Below, piece by piece: positions 1-4,669 of a stretch of 30,799 nt of DNA. Source of the DNA: a virus. Below the pieces are notes generated by a model that saw nothing but the letters and a program-made list of their open reading frames with translations, was not told the origin of the DNA and did no database searches. A program made the translations under genes and the position numbers. Position 1 is the first letter of the stretch. Each line of letters begins with the position of its first letter. The stretch covers positions 1-30,799 of IMG/VR virus record IMGVR_UViG_3300037189_010985. One strand, 5' to 3'.

Positions 1-216
1 GTAGAGGGAGCCCCCGACCGTGGTGAGCTTGGGGAAGGCCGTCTTCGTGTCGGCACCGCTCGCGCAGAGGTAACCCCCGACCGTGGTGAGCTTGGGGAAG
101 GCCGTCTTCGTGTCGGCACCTCTCGCGCAGAGGGAGCCTGTGATTTCCTCGAAGTCGTAGACTACTCCGGGGGCGGCATCCAAGTCGCCTTGGTGGATTT
201 TGAGAGTCTTGTTCAT
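1..216 (-). CDS. Repeat protein, N-terminal part (runs off the left end)
   Basis: An open frame begins with ATG at 214-216 and is still open at base 1, giving 72 codons. The ATG overlaps the stop of the upstream 93-residue gene (ATGA), and a strong Shine-Dalgarno stretch, GAGGAGGGAG, lies directly before it. The first 27 or so residues are unique (MNKTLKIHQGDLDAAPGVVY...). After that the protein repeats a 21-residue unit containing GADTKTAFPKLTTVGG, seen twice with near-identical DNA. Regularly spaced leucine, proline and glycine residues resemble a solenoid or leucine-rich type repeat, but I cannot name the family. The function is unknown; a structural or surface-binding role is only a guess. 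The full length and repeat number lie outside the window. Confidence 0.75.
   Translation of the reverse strand, partial: MNKTLKIHQGDLDAAPGVVYDFEEITGSLCARGADTKTAFPKLTTVGGYLCASGADTKTAFPKLTTVGGSLY
11..133. repeat. 63-bp tandem repeat inside a coding region
   Basis: Two copies of a roughly 60-bp block start near 11 and 74, so the period is 63 bp (21 codons). They differ at one position within the block (g at 58, t at 121) and at the joint triplets. The period keeps the reading frame of the minus-strand gene, so each copy adds one 21-residue unit. The left end of the window looks like the start of a further unit. Confidence 0.85.
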
Positions 217-494
217 GCTCCCTCCTCCTCAAGCCCAAGGCCGGGTTGTCTCGGGTCTTCCGCGAAGACGATGTCCTTGTAAGCGAACTTCCTGAATCCG
301 CTGATCTTACCCTCGATCTTGCGTTCCACGATGGAGGCGGAGAATGAAACCTTGCGCTCTCCCTCATCCTCCGCCTCAGTGATTTCCTGCCATGCCGTGA
401 CGAGTTGGTTGGCGAAGAGTTGGACGATGCCACGGATGATTTCAGCCTCTAGGGGACCAAAGAAATCCGTATCAAGAGTAATGTTATTGCTCAT
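213..494 (-). CDS. Conserved-looking hypothetical protein, 93 aa
   Basis: A complete 93-residue frame with an ATG start, lying between the HNH-like gene and the repeat-protein gene and sharing an ATGA with the latter. The N-terminal half (DFFGPLEAEIIRGIVQLFAN) reads as an amphipathic helix. The C-terminal half is rich in charged residues and ends in an acidic tail, GLGLEEEGA. No signal peptide, membrane segment or catalytic motif is visible, and I do not recognise the family. Its place in the replication block suggests an early accessory protein. Two TTACGGC repeats lie just upstream of its start. Confidence 0.7.
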   Translation of the reverse strand: MSNNITLDTDFFGPLEAEIIRGIVQLFANQLVTAWQEITEAEDEGERKVSFSASIVERKIEGKISGFRKFAYKDIVFAEDPRQPGLGLEEEGA

Positions 495-500
495 AGTTTT

Positions 501-519
501 TTACGGCTTTTGTTACGGC
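501..519. repeat. Pair of TTACGGC repeats upstream of the 93-aa gene
   Basis: TTACGGC occurs at 501-507 and 513-519 (read as GCCGTAA on the minus strand), 12 bp apart and just upstream of the start at 494. The same heptamer occurs in pairs on both sides of the att core near 4.5 kb. It may be a binding site for the same protein or a chance match; the spacing is 12 here against 13 there. Confidence 0.4.
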
Positions 520-521
520 TA

Positions 522-956
522 TCAGAAATTGTTAACGATTTGTTTGTGCGCCACCTCACGATGATGCTTGAAACAAAGCCACCTAACTGCAAGTGGCTTT
601 GAATAATCAGAGTGATTCGCCTCTGATTTTGGATCACCGCAAATCTCGCATGGGTTCTTTATCAATCTTTCATCCCTAACTGCATTTGATACTGCGTTTC
701 GGGACTTATATTTTTCGGGATACAAAGCCCTTATTTTCTTCTGATAAATGAGACATTTTTCCCTGCGATGCTCCGTCTTTCTACGGAAACGCTCATATTC
801 AGAAACTTTCTTTCTTCCTTCTGGTGACATATAGCGGATCGAAACATCAAGCTTGGTGCATTCCTTGCACTTATTAAGATGTCCATCAGCCATTTCCTTA
901 TGCCTGTAAAAGTCATTCAATGGCTTAACGGCTTTACATTTGAAGCATTGTTTCAT
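522..956 (-). CDS. HNH-like zinc-binding protein
   Basis: A 144-residue protein. Two Cys-x2-Cys pairs stand at the N-terminus (C4/C7 and C30/C33), and a second metal site lies near the C-terminus: CEIC (C103, C106), then NHSDYSKPL with H115, then WLCFKHH with C128 and H131/H132, and H137. The pattern H-x-DYSKPL...WLC-x2-HH matches small phage HNH-type proteins. Some members of that broad group nick DNA, and others are thought to be degenerate and only bind metal. The N-terminal half has a lysine/arginine-rich helix suited to nucleic-acid binding. It follows the Sak4/SSB pair in the same direction. A role in DNA metabolism or packaging is inferred; nuclease activity is not shown. Confidence 0.75.
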   Translation of the reverse strand: MKQCFKCKAVKPLNDFYRHKEMADGHLNKCKECTKLDVSIRYMSPEGRKKVSEYERFRRKTEHRREKCLIYQKKIRALYPEKYKSRNAVSNAVRDERLIKNPCEICGDPKSEANHSDYSKPLAVRWLCFKHHREVAHKQIVNNF

Positions 957-984
957 ATTTTTATTATTAGATTAGCTATGTTTT

Positions 985-1009
985 TTAAGAGGTATCATGC
1001 GCCTCTTAA
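985..1009. other. Hairpin at the end of the SSB-like gene
   Basis: TTAAGAGG at 985-992 pairs perfectly with CCTCTTAA at 1002-1009 around a 9-base loop. The stop codon of the SSB-like gene lies inside the stem. On the minus strand the stem is followed by a run of A, not T, so it is not a normal intrinsic terminator for that direction. It may be an RNA processing or stability element. Confidence 0.5.
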
Positions 1010-1470
1010 TTAAAAGGGATGTCGTCCTCGGCAAGATCCTGAACAGGAGCAGAAGGCTTGTAGCTGGAAGGAGCGGATTCCGTAACGGCCTTCTCCCATT
1101 TTGCTTTCGGCTCCCCGTAGAACTTGACTTCATTCCTTGCGGGAAATTCACCGGCTGGCTTGATCTTGATTTGCACCTTGCCAGCAGTTCCCCGGCAAGT
1201 ATCGGCGGTATATTCGCCATCGTCGTAGGCATTACGGGTTCCCGTCTCCTTGGCAAAGGAGAGGAGCTTGGGAAGGACGGAATCCAGAAGGTAGTCGGTG
1301 ACGAATCGGAAGCCTCCATTCTCATCATAGACTTTCAACTTCAGTTCGATCATCTCGTTCCTTTTCTTGGAAACCTTGTCCCATGCGTCGATGGTTTCAA
1401 AATCATAAACCCCTTCAGGGAGGAGGTTTTCTGATGCCAATTCTTCTTCGGTTTTAGGCGTGAATTTCAT
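1006..1470 (-). CDS. DUF669-like single-strand DNA-binding protein
   Basis: A 154-residue protein resembling the DUF669 group of phage proteins, which commonly sit beside Sak4-type ATPases and are thought to act as single-strand DNA-binding partners in recombination or replication. The N-terminus (LLPEGVYDFETIDA) and the strand-rich middle are typical. The end is acidic with aromatic and proline residues, EDDIPFN, much like the protein-contacting tail of bacterial SSB. It lies 34 bases downstream of the ATPase in the same direction, which supports a shared role. Binding to single-stranded DNA is inferred from the family and the context; no direct proof exists in the sequence. Confidence 0.75.
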   Translation of the reverse strand: MKFTPKTEEELASENLLPEGVYDFETIDAWDKVSKKRNEMIELKLKVYDENGGFRFVTDYLLDSVLPKLLSFAKETGTRNAYDDGEYTADTCRGTAGKVQIKIKPAGEFPARNEVKFYGEPKAKWEKAVTESAPSSYKPSAPVQDLAEDDIPFN

Positions 1471-1504
1471 GATGCTTGTTTAGTTTGGGTGTTGTTTTTT
1501 TGTG

Positions 1505-2395
1505 TTAGGAAACTTTCTTCTTTAGGTAACTGATCCACTTGTTGATTTGCTCGGATGTCATCTCTTCCCAGCTATCGACTTGGGCCTTGGTGAATCCCTT
1601 TTCGATTTCGGATGGAGTGACCTTGACGATCTCCAGAAGGCGGCGAACCTCGGCAACCTCCTCCGTGGTGGCGAACGTCAGAGGGACAACCTCGGCTTCA
1701 ATGAAATCTTTCCCGTAGCGTTCGGAGAAATCAGCATACTCAAGGGGAAGTGAATCACCTTCAGGGAATCCCGTAAGGCGTGACTTGCGGATGATTGCAA
1801 TACGGCTCTTGCCTCGCTTCTGTGCTTGAAGCGTCAGATCCAGTTCATAGATCAACTTATCCCAAATATCGGCAATCTTTCCAATCTCGGCACGTTGCCC
1901 GGTCGATGCGTCAAGACCCCACTCGGTCACTTCATGGGCAATAAACCAAACATTGATGTCGGCTTTCGCAGTCCAGTTGACGAGTTGGCGCATGAAGGAA
2001 ATGGCGGGTTTCTTGGAAGCCCCGAAAGCGTCTTTGTCTCCTAGCTTCTCGGCCTCGTTCGCAATCGTCGTCTGAAACAGCTTCGTGATGGAGTCGATGA
2101 CAATGGTCTTAAACTCGTGCTTCTGGCTGGCGAGTGCCTTGAATTGGTCGATAACAGTCTTGAAATCAAGACTACCATCCTGCGGCCCAAGGTATGCGCC
2201 CCCGGAAGCGGCAAGGCGTTCCTGATAGTGGGCAAGGTCGGCACCGCCTTCTGTGTCGATGTAATAGACGCTAGGGAAAGCTAGGGAAAACCAAGTCTTT
2301 CCGACACCTGAAGGGCCAAAAATAAGGCCTTTAGAGTGTCCCTGTTTGGTGATTTCAGGCTTGCGTGCTAGGAGTTTAGGTGTTTGTGTTGACAT
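1505..2395 (-). CDS. Sak4-like RecA-fold ATPase (single-strand annealing/recombination)
   Basis: A 296-residue P-loop ATPase. The Walker A motif GPSGVGKT is at residues 27-34, YYIDTEGG follows at 44-51, and the Walker B strand IVIDS is at 98-102. These fit the phage AAA_24/Sak4 family, a shortened RecA-like core that works with a partner SSB in homologous recombination and annealing. The neighbouring DUF669-like gene is the expected partner. The C-terminal part (DSWEEMTSEQINKWISYL) is a helical tail of about 50 residues. No lexA-like or helicase gene is seen nearby. It is likely an early gene used in genome replication or repair. The family call is confident; the exact activity is inferred. 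Confidence 0.85.
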   Translation of the reverse strand: MSTQTPKLLARKPEITKQGHSKGLIFGPSGVGKTWFSLAFPSVYYIDTEGGADLAHYQERLAASGGAYLGPQDGSLDFKTVIDQFKALASQKHEFKTIVIDSITKLFQTTIANEAEKLGDKDAFGASKKPAISFMRQLVNWTAKADINVWFIAHEVTEWGLDASTGQRAEIGKIADIWDKLIYELDLTLQAQKRGKSRIAIIRKSRLTGFPEGDSLPLEYADFSERYGKDFIEAEVVPLTFATTEEVAEVRRLLEIVKVTPSEIEKGFTKAQVDSWEEMTSEQINKWISYLKKKVS

Positions 2396-2431
2396 AGATT
2401 TGAGTTCTTTTAAGGGTTCTTGGATCTTTAA

Positions 2432-2469
2432 GAGGCCATTGGGTTGCCGCCCGGTGGCCTCATTTTTTT
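2432..2469 (+). terminator. Hairpin with T-run, oriented rightward
   Basis: GAGGCCA (2432-2438) pairs with TGGCCTC (2455-2461), and seven T bases follow at 2463-2469 on the plus strand. This is the form of an intrinsic terminator for rightward transcription. The flanking genes are read leftward, so it would block antisense transcripts, or act as an RNA structure between the 73-residue gene and the Sak4 gene. It does not have the right order to end the leftward operon. Confidence 0.45.
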
Positions 2470-2689
2470 ACTTGGTTTTGGTTACGTCTTTGTGGTGGGC
2501 GATAAGTTTGATGAGGTAGGTAATTGCCTCGCTCGACTGATTCTCAACCGACTTCAGAAACGCTTCGATTTCCTGAACGAGATTTGCCGGGTGAACTTCG
2601 GAAGCCTTGGTTGCCTTAACCTCTGGGGTTAAGACTTTGGGGGTTTCCTCCTTCTTTTGCTCCTTAATGATGGTTTCAGATGTAATCAT
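2468..2689 (-). CDS. Hypothetical protein, 73 aa
   Basis: A short hydrophilic protein. The first 30 residues are rich in lysine, glutamate and threonine and look disordered; residues 35-70 (PANLVQEIEAFLKSVENQ...) can form helices. It sits immediately upstream of the Sak4 gene. I do not recognise it; a small adaptor for the recombination proteins is only a possibility raised by position. Codon use and direction agree with its neighbours. Confidence 0.6.
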   Translation of the reverse strand: MITSETIIKEQKKEETPKVLTPEVKATKASEVHPANLVQEIEAFLKSVENQSSEAITYLIKLIAHHKDVTKTK

Positions 2690-2713
2690 AGGTTGTTTTG
2701 CTTTGGTTAGTCC

Positions 2714-2902
2714 CTAGCGGTTTTCGCTTGGGAAAGTTGGAGTTGATGTAGATGGATATGTGCTTTGAATTCGAAGCCCAGTTCTCCGATGGAGTTGGGA
2801 TTTCTCCCAGCCAGTAATACGCTTGTAATAAATCCATGCCCTTTTAATGAATGATGGACGCACATATTTGATTGCATATTCTAATGTTGGATCGTTTCTC
2901 AT
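2714..2902 (-). CDS. Small hypothetical protein, 62 aa
   Basis: The last member of a chain of ATGA-coupled small genes: its ATG at 2900-2902 overlaps the stop of the 38-residue gene. The protein is basic (PSFIKRAWIYYKRITGWEKS), with aromatic residues that could bind nucleic acid or membrane, and ends in a serine/threonine/proline-rich tail. There are no known motifs. Its reality rests on the coupled start and on lying in the gap between other genes of the operon. Confidence 0.5.
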   Translation of the reverse strand: MRNDPTLEYAIKYVRPSFIKRAWIYYKRITGWEKSQLHRRTGLRIQSTYPSTSTPTFPSENR

Positions 2903-3015
2903 TTCTTTTTTGACTTTATAAGCTTTTTAAGTTCTTCGATTCGCCTCTCCTTGCGGATTTGCTCGGCAATGGCTGTTGCGTAAAAAGGAGTTCTATTTGC
3001 TTTGGGTTTTTTCAT
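2899..3015 (-). CDS. Tiny basic helical protein, 38 aa
   Basis: Starts at the ATG at 3013-3015, which overlaps the stop of the preceding 33-codon gene (ATGA), and ends with an ATGA shared with the next gene. The same frame is open further upstream to a TTG at 3141, but the coupled ATG explains the layout better. The product (MKKPKANRTPFYATAIAEQI...) is a highly charged helix, with one third of its residues Lys or Arg, ending KKLIKSKKK. It could bind RNA or DNA or act as an adaptor. No family is recognised. Confidence 0.5.
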   Translation of the reverse strand: MKKPKANRTPFYATAIAEQIRKERRIEELKKLIKSKKK

Positions 3016-3113
3016 TTCAGGATTGTTGAGAGGAAAGATGAAAGGGCTTCTGTGAGTTCTTCCCTCCCCCATACAAGGATCAGGAAAACGGCGAGTGATA
3101 GAACGGCGATCAT
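3012..3113 (-). CDS. Tiny single-pass membrane peptide, 33 aa
   Basis: ATG at 3111-3113 overlaps the stop of the 25-codon gene, and its own stop overlaps the next ATG. The product begins MIAVLSLAVFLILVWGREEL: a hydrophobic stretch of about 14 residues followed by a charged turn and a short helix (TEALSSFLSTILK). It looks like a small inner-membrane peptide. Such peptides in phage early operons can act as lysis regulators, exclusion factors or toxins, but nothing here decides which. The overlaps on both sides make translation likely. Confidence 0.5.
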   Translation of the reverse strand: MIAVLSLAVFLILVWGREELTEALSSFLSTILK

Positions 3114-3187
3114 TCGCGTGGGACTTGGAAGGAAATCGCAATGAGAAAAACGAATAGCGAAAGAATGGTGATATTCTCCGGGGTCAT
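3110..3187 (-). CDS. Tiny membrane peptide, 25 aa
   Basis: ATG at 3185-3187 overlaps the stop of the 77-residue gene (ATGA), and the stop overlaps the start of the next tiny gene. The product is MTPENITILSLFVFLIAI followed by SFQVPRE, almost wholly a single membrane segment of about 15 residues. It is too short to be assigned to a family. Two membrane peptides in direct tandem suggest a two-part unit, but this is inference. Support is the coupled start and stop and the clear hydrophobic pattern in this frame. Confidence 0.45.
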   Translation of the reverse strand: MTPENITILSLFVFLIAISFQVPRE

Positions 3188-3417
3188 GCTTTGAGGAGTT
3201 GGGCTTTACGGCGTTTGAAATGCTGGCTCATGGAGCTTGCGAACGTGGAGGGGTTGGGATTGACGGGGATTCCCTTCTCAACGAGGATGGTGTGGATCTC
3301 GCGGAGGGTGTAGCCCTTGGCGTGAAGGGTTGCCGCTGGTGCGACTAGATCCCGGTAGGCCATGCGCTTTTTCGAGGGCATCGAATCGGCTAGAGATACG
3401 AGGGCTTGAAGGTTCAT
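3184..3417 (-). CDS. Small possible DNA-binding protein, 77 aa
   Basis: ATG at 3415-3417 overlaps the stop of the second RHH gene (ATGA), so translation is probably coupled. The middle of the protein, LHAKGYTLREIHTILVEKGI, reads as helix-turn-helix, followed by FASSMSQHFKRRKAQLLKA, a basic helix at the C-terminus. This resembles small plasmid and phage accessory DNA-binding proteins, but I cannot name the family. It is the third possible DNA-binding protein in a row, which suits a regulatory cluster at the front of the early operon. A palindromic operator candidate lies 12 bases upstream of its start. Confidence 0.65.
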   Translation of the reverse strand: MNLQALVSLADSMPSKKRMAYRDLVAPAATLHAKGYTLREIHTILVEKGIPVNPNPSTFASSMSQHFKRRKAQLLKA

Positions 3418-3599
3418 TTTGATGATGCGGGTTGAGTCAACCCCGTAAGCAAAAAAACAATCTGGTTATTCAAGGTTCTCTGATTTTTTTGCGCTTCCCT
3501 TGCTAGAGCGACTTTTACCTCTCGCGGTATTCTCAAGGACAGTTGCGATTTCTCTGCCTTCTTTTTCTGCACGTTCGGTTGCAATGCGGATAGCTTCAT
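3414..3599 (-). CDS. Arc-like ribbon-helix-helix protein (second of pair)
   Basis: The ATG at 3597-3599 gives 61 residues; longer starts in the same frame add a segment that does not resemble the family. Residues 18-52 (SQLSLRIPREVKVALAREAQ, then KNQRTLNNQIVFLL) match the Arc pattern: a polar beta strand, the R-x-PREV turn, helix A, a short turn with T-x-N, and helix B. RHH proteins bind DNA as dimers through the strand. The first 44 codons lie inside the first RHH gene in another frame, so the whole RHH core is encoded in an overlap. It ends in an ATGA shared with the 77-residue gene. It probably acts as a repressor or co-repressor of the early promoter. Confidence 0.75.
   Translation of the reverse strand: MKLSALQPNVQKKKAEKSQLSLRIPREVKVALAREAQKNQRTLNNQIVFLLTGLTQPASSK
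3429..3443. promoter_or_regulatory. Operator candidate: 15-bp palindrome (copy 2)
   Basis: GGGTTGA-G-TCAACCC is a perfect palindrome with 7-base arms around one central base. It lies in the last codons of the second RHH gene and just before the 77-residue gene. Its 13-bp core is the same as the palindrome at 3785-3797. A TTGCTT at the upstream side gives a weak possible -35, but no good -10 is seen. Confidence 0.6.
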
Positions 3600-3768
3600 A
3601 ATCTTGGGATGACAAAGAAAGGGTGGATGCTTTGATAATGAGGATTTCGGTAACAAATTCTGAAAGGGTTTTGTTTAGCCTTTGCGCCTCACGCACAAGG
3701 CGAACGCGCAACGTCCGAGGGATTCGGATGGTCATCGGTTCTTTGTCTGGTGCGTGGACGTTTGCCAT
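3466..3768 (-). CDS. Ribbon-helix-helix DNA-binding protein (first of pair)
   Basis: The chosen start is the ATG at 3766-3768, giving 100 residues; the frame continues to a TTG at 3795 that lies inside the operator palindrome, so it is unlikely to be used. Residues 11-47 (PMTIRIPRTLRVRLVREAQR, then LNKTLSEFVTEILIIK) form a clear RHH unit: strand, helix A, turn, helix B. The remaining 50 residues are a charged helix and a Ser/Lys/Arg-rich tail; this tail shares its DNA with the second RHH gene. No Shine-Dalgarno site is present, and the promoter's -10 lies six bases before the ATG, which suggests a leaderless mRNA. It is likely an autoregulating repressor. Confidence 0.8.
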   Translation of the reverse strand: MANVHAPDKEPMTIRIPRTLRVRLVREAQRLNKTLSEFVTEILIIKASTLSLSSQDYEAIRIATERAEKEGREIATVLENTARGKSRSSKGSAKKSENLE

Positions 3769-3774
3769 GAGTCG

Positions 3775-3803
3775 AAAGTATTCGGGTTGACTCAACCTTG
3801 CAA
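3775..3803 (-). promoter_or_regulatory. Promoter of the RHH operon with an operator in its spacer
   Basis: On the minus strand TTGCAA (3803-3798) and TACTTT (3780-3775) are 17 bases apart, the ideal spacing. The palindrome GGTTGA-C-TCAACC (3785-3797) fills the upstream 13 bases of the 17-base spacer, so a bound dimer would block RNA polymerase. Only six bases separate the -10 from the ATG of the RHH gene. The Arc operator in phage P22 also lies between the -35 and -10 of its promoter. Confidence 0.65.
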
Positions 3804-3848
3804 CACCTTTTTTAAAAAATCTTTGATTGCTCGTAGAGCCTTACAGAA

Positions 3849-4124
3849 TCAAGGTTCGCGGCAGATCGCGATCCCAACAAACCAAAAAATCACAAACCCT
3901 GAAATCAATCCGACGATTGAAAACGCATAGGCCCAATGTCCCACAATAGCCTCGTGGATCAGAACAACAACCGCCATCACAACAGGGGTTAGAATTACCG
4001 ATAACACGGCACCAATCCAACCCATGAATTTTACAGAAAGACAAACCGTCCACCCCCAAAGCGAAAAAAATAGAATCAGGGAAATCCCTTTGAATGTCTT
4101 TCCTATAAAATCCAAAATCGACAC
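3849..4124 (-). CDS. Small membrane protein, 91 aa
   Basis: Starts with GTG at 4122-4124, one base after the stop of the secreted-protein gene, so the two form a unit. Three hydrophobic segments are visible: about residues 13-33, 35-58 and 67-87. Charged residues are few and confined to the ends. No family is recognised. Placed with a secreted protein at the front of the early block, it could be a lysogenic-conversion or superinfection-exclusion gene; this is inference from location and topology. Confidence 0.65.
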   Translation of the reverse strand: MSILDFIGKTFKGISLILFFSLWGWTVCLSVKFMGWIGAVLSVILTPVVMAVVVLIHEAIVGHWAYAFSIVGLISGFVIFWFVGIAICREP

Positions 4125-4125
4125 T

Positions 4126-4404
4126 TTATCTCACCCTACGCCCGGATGACGCCCCATCAAATCCACCGTAAACAGGGGTTGATCCACTCCCGCCATACTG
4201 CGGGTTTCGTGTCCCGGCCTCTCCCGTGTATGGGTTGTAATTCCCTTTCGTCGTCCAGTTGTCATTCGGGTTCCCGTTTGGGGTGGAACGATAATGCCCG
4301 TCAACGGTAGTCCCGTTCTGGCGGGTGTAGCCATTCACCCATTCTTGAGCGCAAAGGGTGGACGCGATGGAAAGGAGGGAAACAAATGCGGCGATCTTCT
4401 TCAT
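4126..4404 (-). CDS. Secreted Gly/Asn/Tyr-rich protein
   Basis: I take the ATG at 4402-4404, giving 92 residues, because it starts a good signal peptide (MKKIAAFVSLLSIASTLCA, then Q). The mature part carries NGYTRQNGTTVDGHYRS, a stretch with GNPNDNWTTKGNYNPYTG, then GTRNPQYG. This short pattern is common in small exported proteins of bacterial chromosomes; its function is not known to me. A gene of bacterial type in a phage early region suggests a cargo (moron) gene. Its own promoter (4412-4439) is so close that the mRNA would be nearly leaderless. Confidence 0.75.
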   Translation of the reverse strand: MKKIAAFVSLLSIASTLCAQEWVNGYTRQNGTTVDGHYRSTPNGNPNDNWTTKGNYNPYTGEAGTRNPQYGGSGSTPVYGGFDGASSGRRVR

Positions 4405-4411
4405 GGGGAAA

Positions 4412-4439
4412 ATCGTATCACCCAAAAATTACCCATCAA
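4412..4439 (-). promoter_or_regulatory. Leftward promoter before the secreted-protein gene
   Basis: Minus strand TTGATG (4439-4434), a 16-base spacer, then TACGAT (4417-4412), with seven bases before the ATG at 4404. Transcription would begin at or next to the start codon. No Shine-Dalgarno site could fit. Confidence 0.45.
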
Positions 4440-4475
4440 ATGAAAAGAATGAACGGCATAAAATGGTGGCAGAAA

Positions 4476-4498
4476 TGCCGTAACTGATTGCCGTAACT
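4476..4498. repeat. Left arm-type site pair of attP
   Basis: TGCCGTAACT occurs at 4476-4485 and 4489-4498, a direct repeat with 13-bp spacing, 40 bp to the left of the tRNA-like core. A second pair with the same GCCGTAA heptamer and the same 13-bp spacing stands on the other side of the core. Short repeats flanking a core are the usual arm sites for the integrase N-terminal domain. Confidence 0.6.
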
Positions 4499-4537
4499 TT
4501 TTGCCTATCGACCACAAAACCTGTATTTATAAGGGTT

Positions 4538-4579
4538 TACCGGCGGTCGGGTTCGAACCGACACTTTTACGATTAAAAG
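4538..4579 (-). other. attP core: 3' half of a tRNA-Lys(TTT) gene
   Basis: Read on the minus strand: anticodon loop CTTTTAA (4579-4573, anticodon TTT), then TCGTA, a five-base variable region, the T arm GTCGG-TTCGAAC-CCGAC with a perfect stem, the acceptor 3' strand CGCCGGT and discriminator A at 4538. No CCA is encoded. The 5' side of the anticodon stem does not pair, and no 5' half is present, so this is not a working tRNA gene. Tyrosine-recombinase phages often carry such a tRNA 3' end to restore the host gene after integration, and the crossover commonly lies in the anticodon loop. The integrase gene starts 90 bases away. Confidence 0.8.
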
Positions 4580-4607
4580 AGATAACAGAGTAAAACGGGC
4601 CTCCTGT

Positions 4608-4659
4608 TCATGCTTTTCCTTGCTTTTTCATGCTTTTCAGCCGTAAATAAAAGCCGTAA
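4608..4659. repeat. Right arm-type site pair and 20-bp-spaced repeats of attP
   Basis: TTCATGCTTTTC occurs at 4608-4619 and 4628-4639 (20-bp period), followed by GCCGTAA at 4640-4646 and 4653-4659 (13-bp spacing). The GCCGTAA pair mirrors the one left of the core. The 20-bp-spaced repeats could be extra integrase, host-factor or excisionase sites. The region ends 10 bases before the integrase ATG, so binding may also control that gene. Confidence 0.55.
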
Positions 4660-4669
4660 GAAAAACCCT

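Noticed and set aside
2432-2469. Terminator of the leftward early operon
   Set aside because: The T-run lies on the wrong side for leftward transcription and an operon gene follows only about 40 bases later.
2899-3141. 80-codon protein starting at a TTG near 3141
   Set aside because: The upstream part overlaps two coupled small frames on the same strand; the ATG at 3013-3015, coupled by ATGA, gives a consistent layout.
4538-4579. A functional tRNA-Lys gene
   Set aside because: Only the anticodon loop to 3' end is present; the 5' half and D arm are missing and the anticodon stem does not pair, so it is an attachment core, not a tRNA gene.
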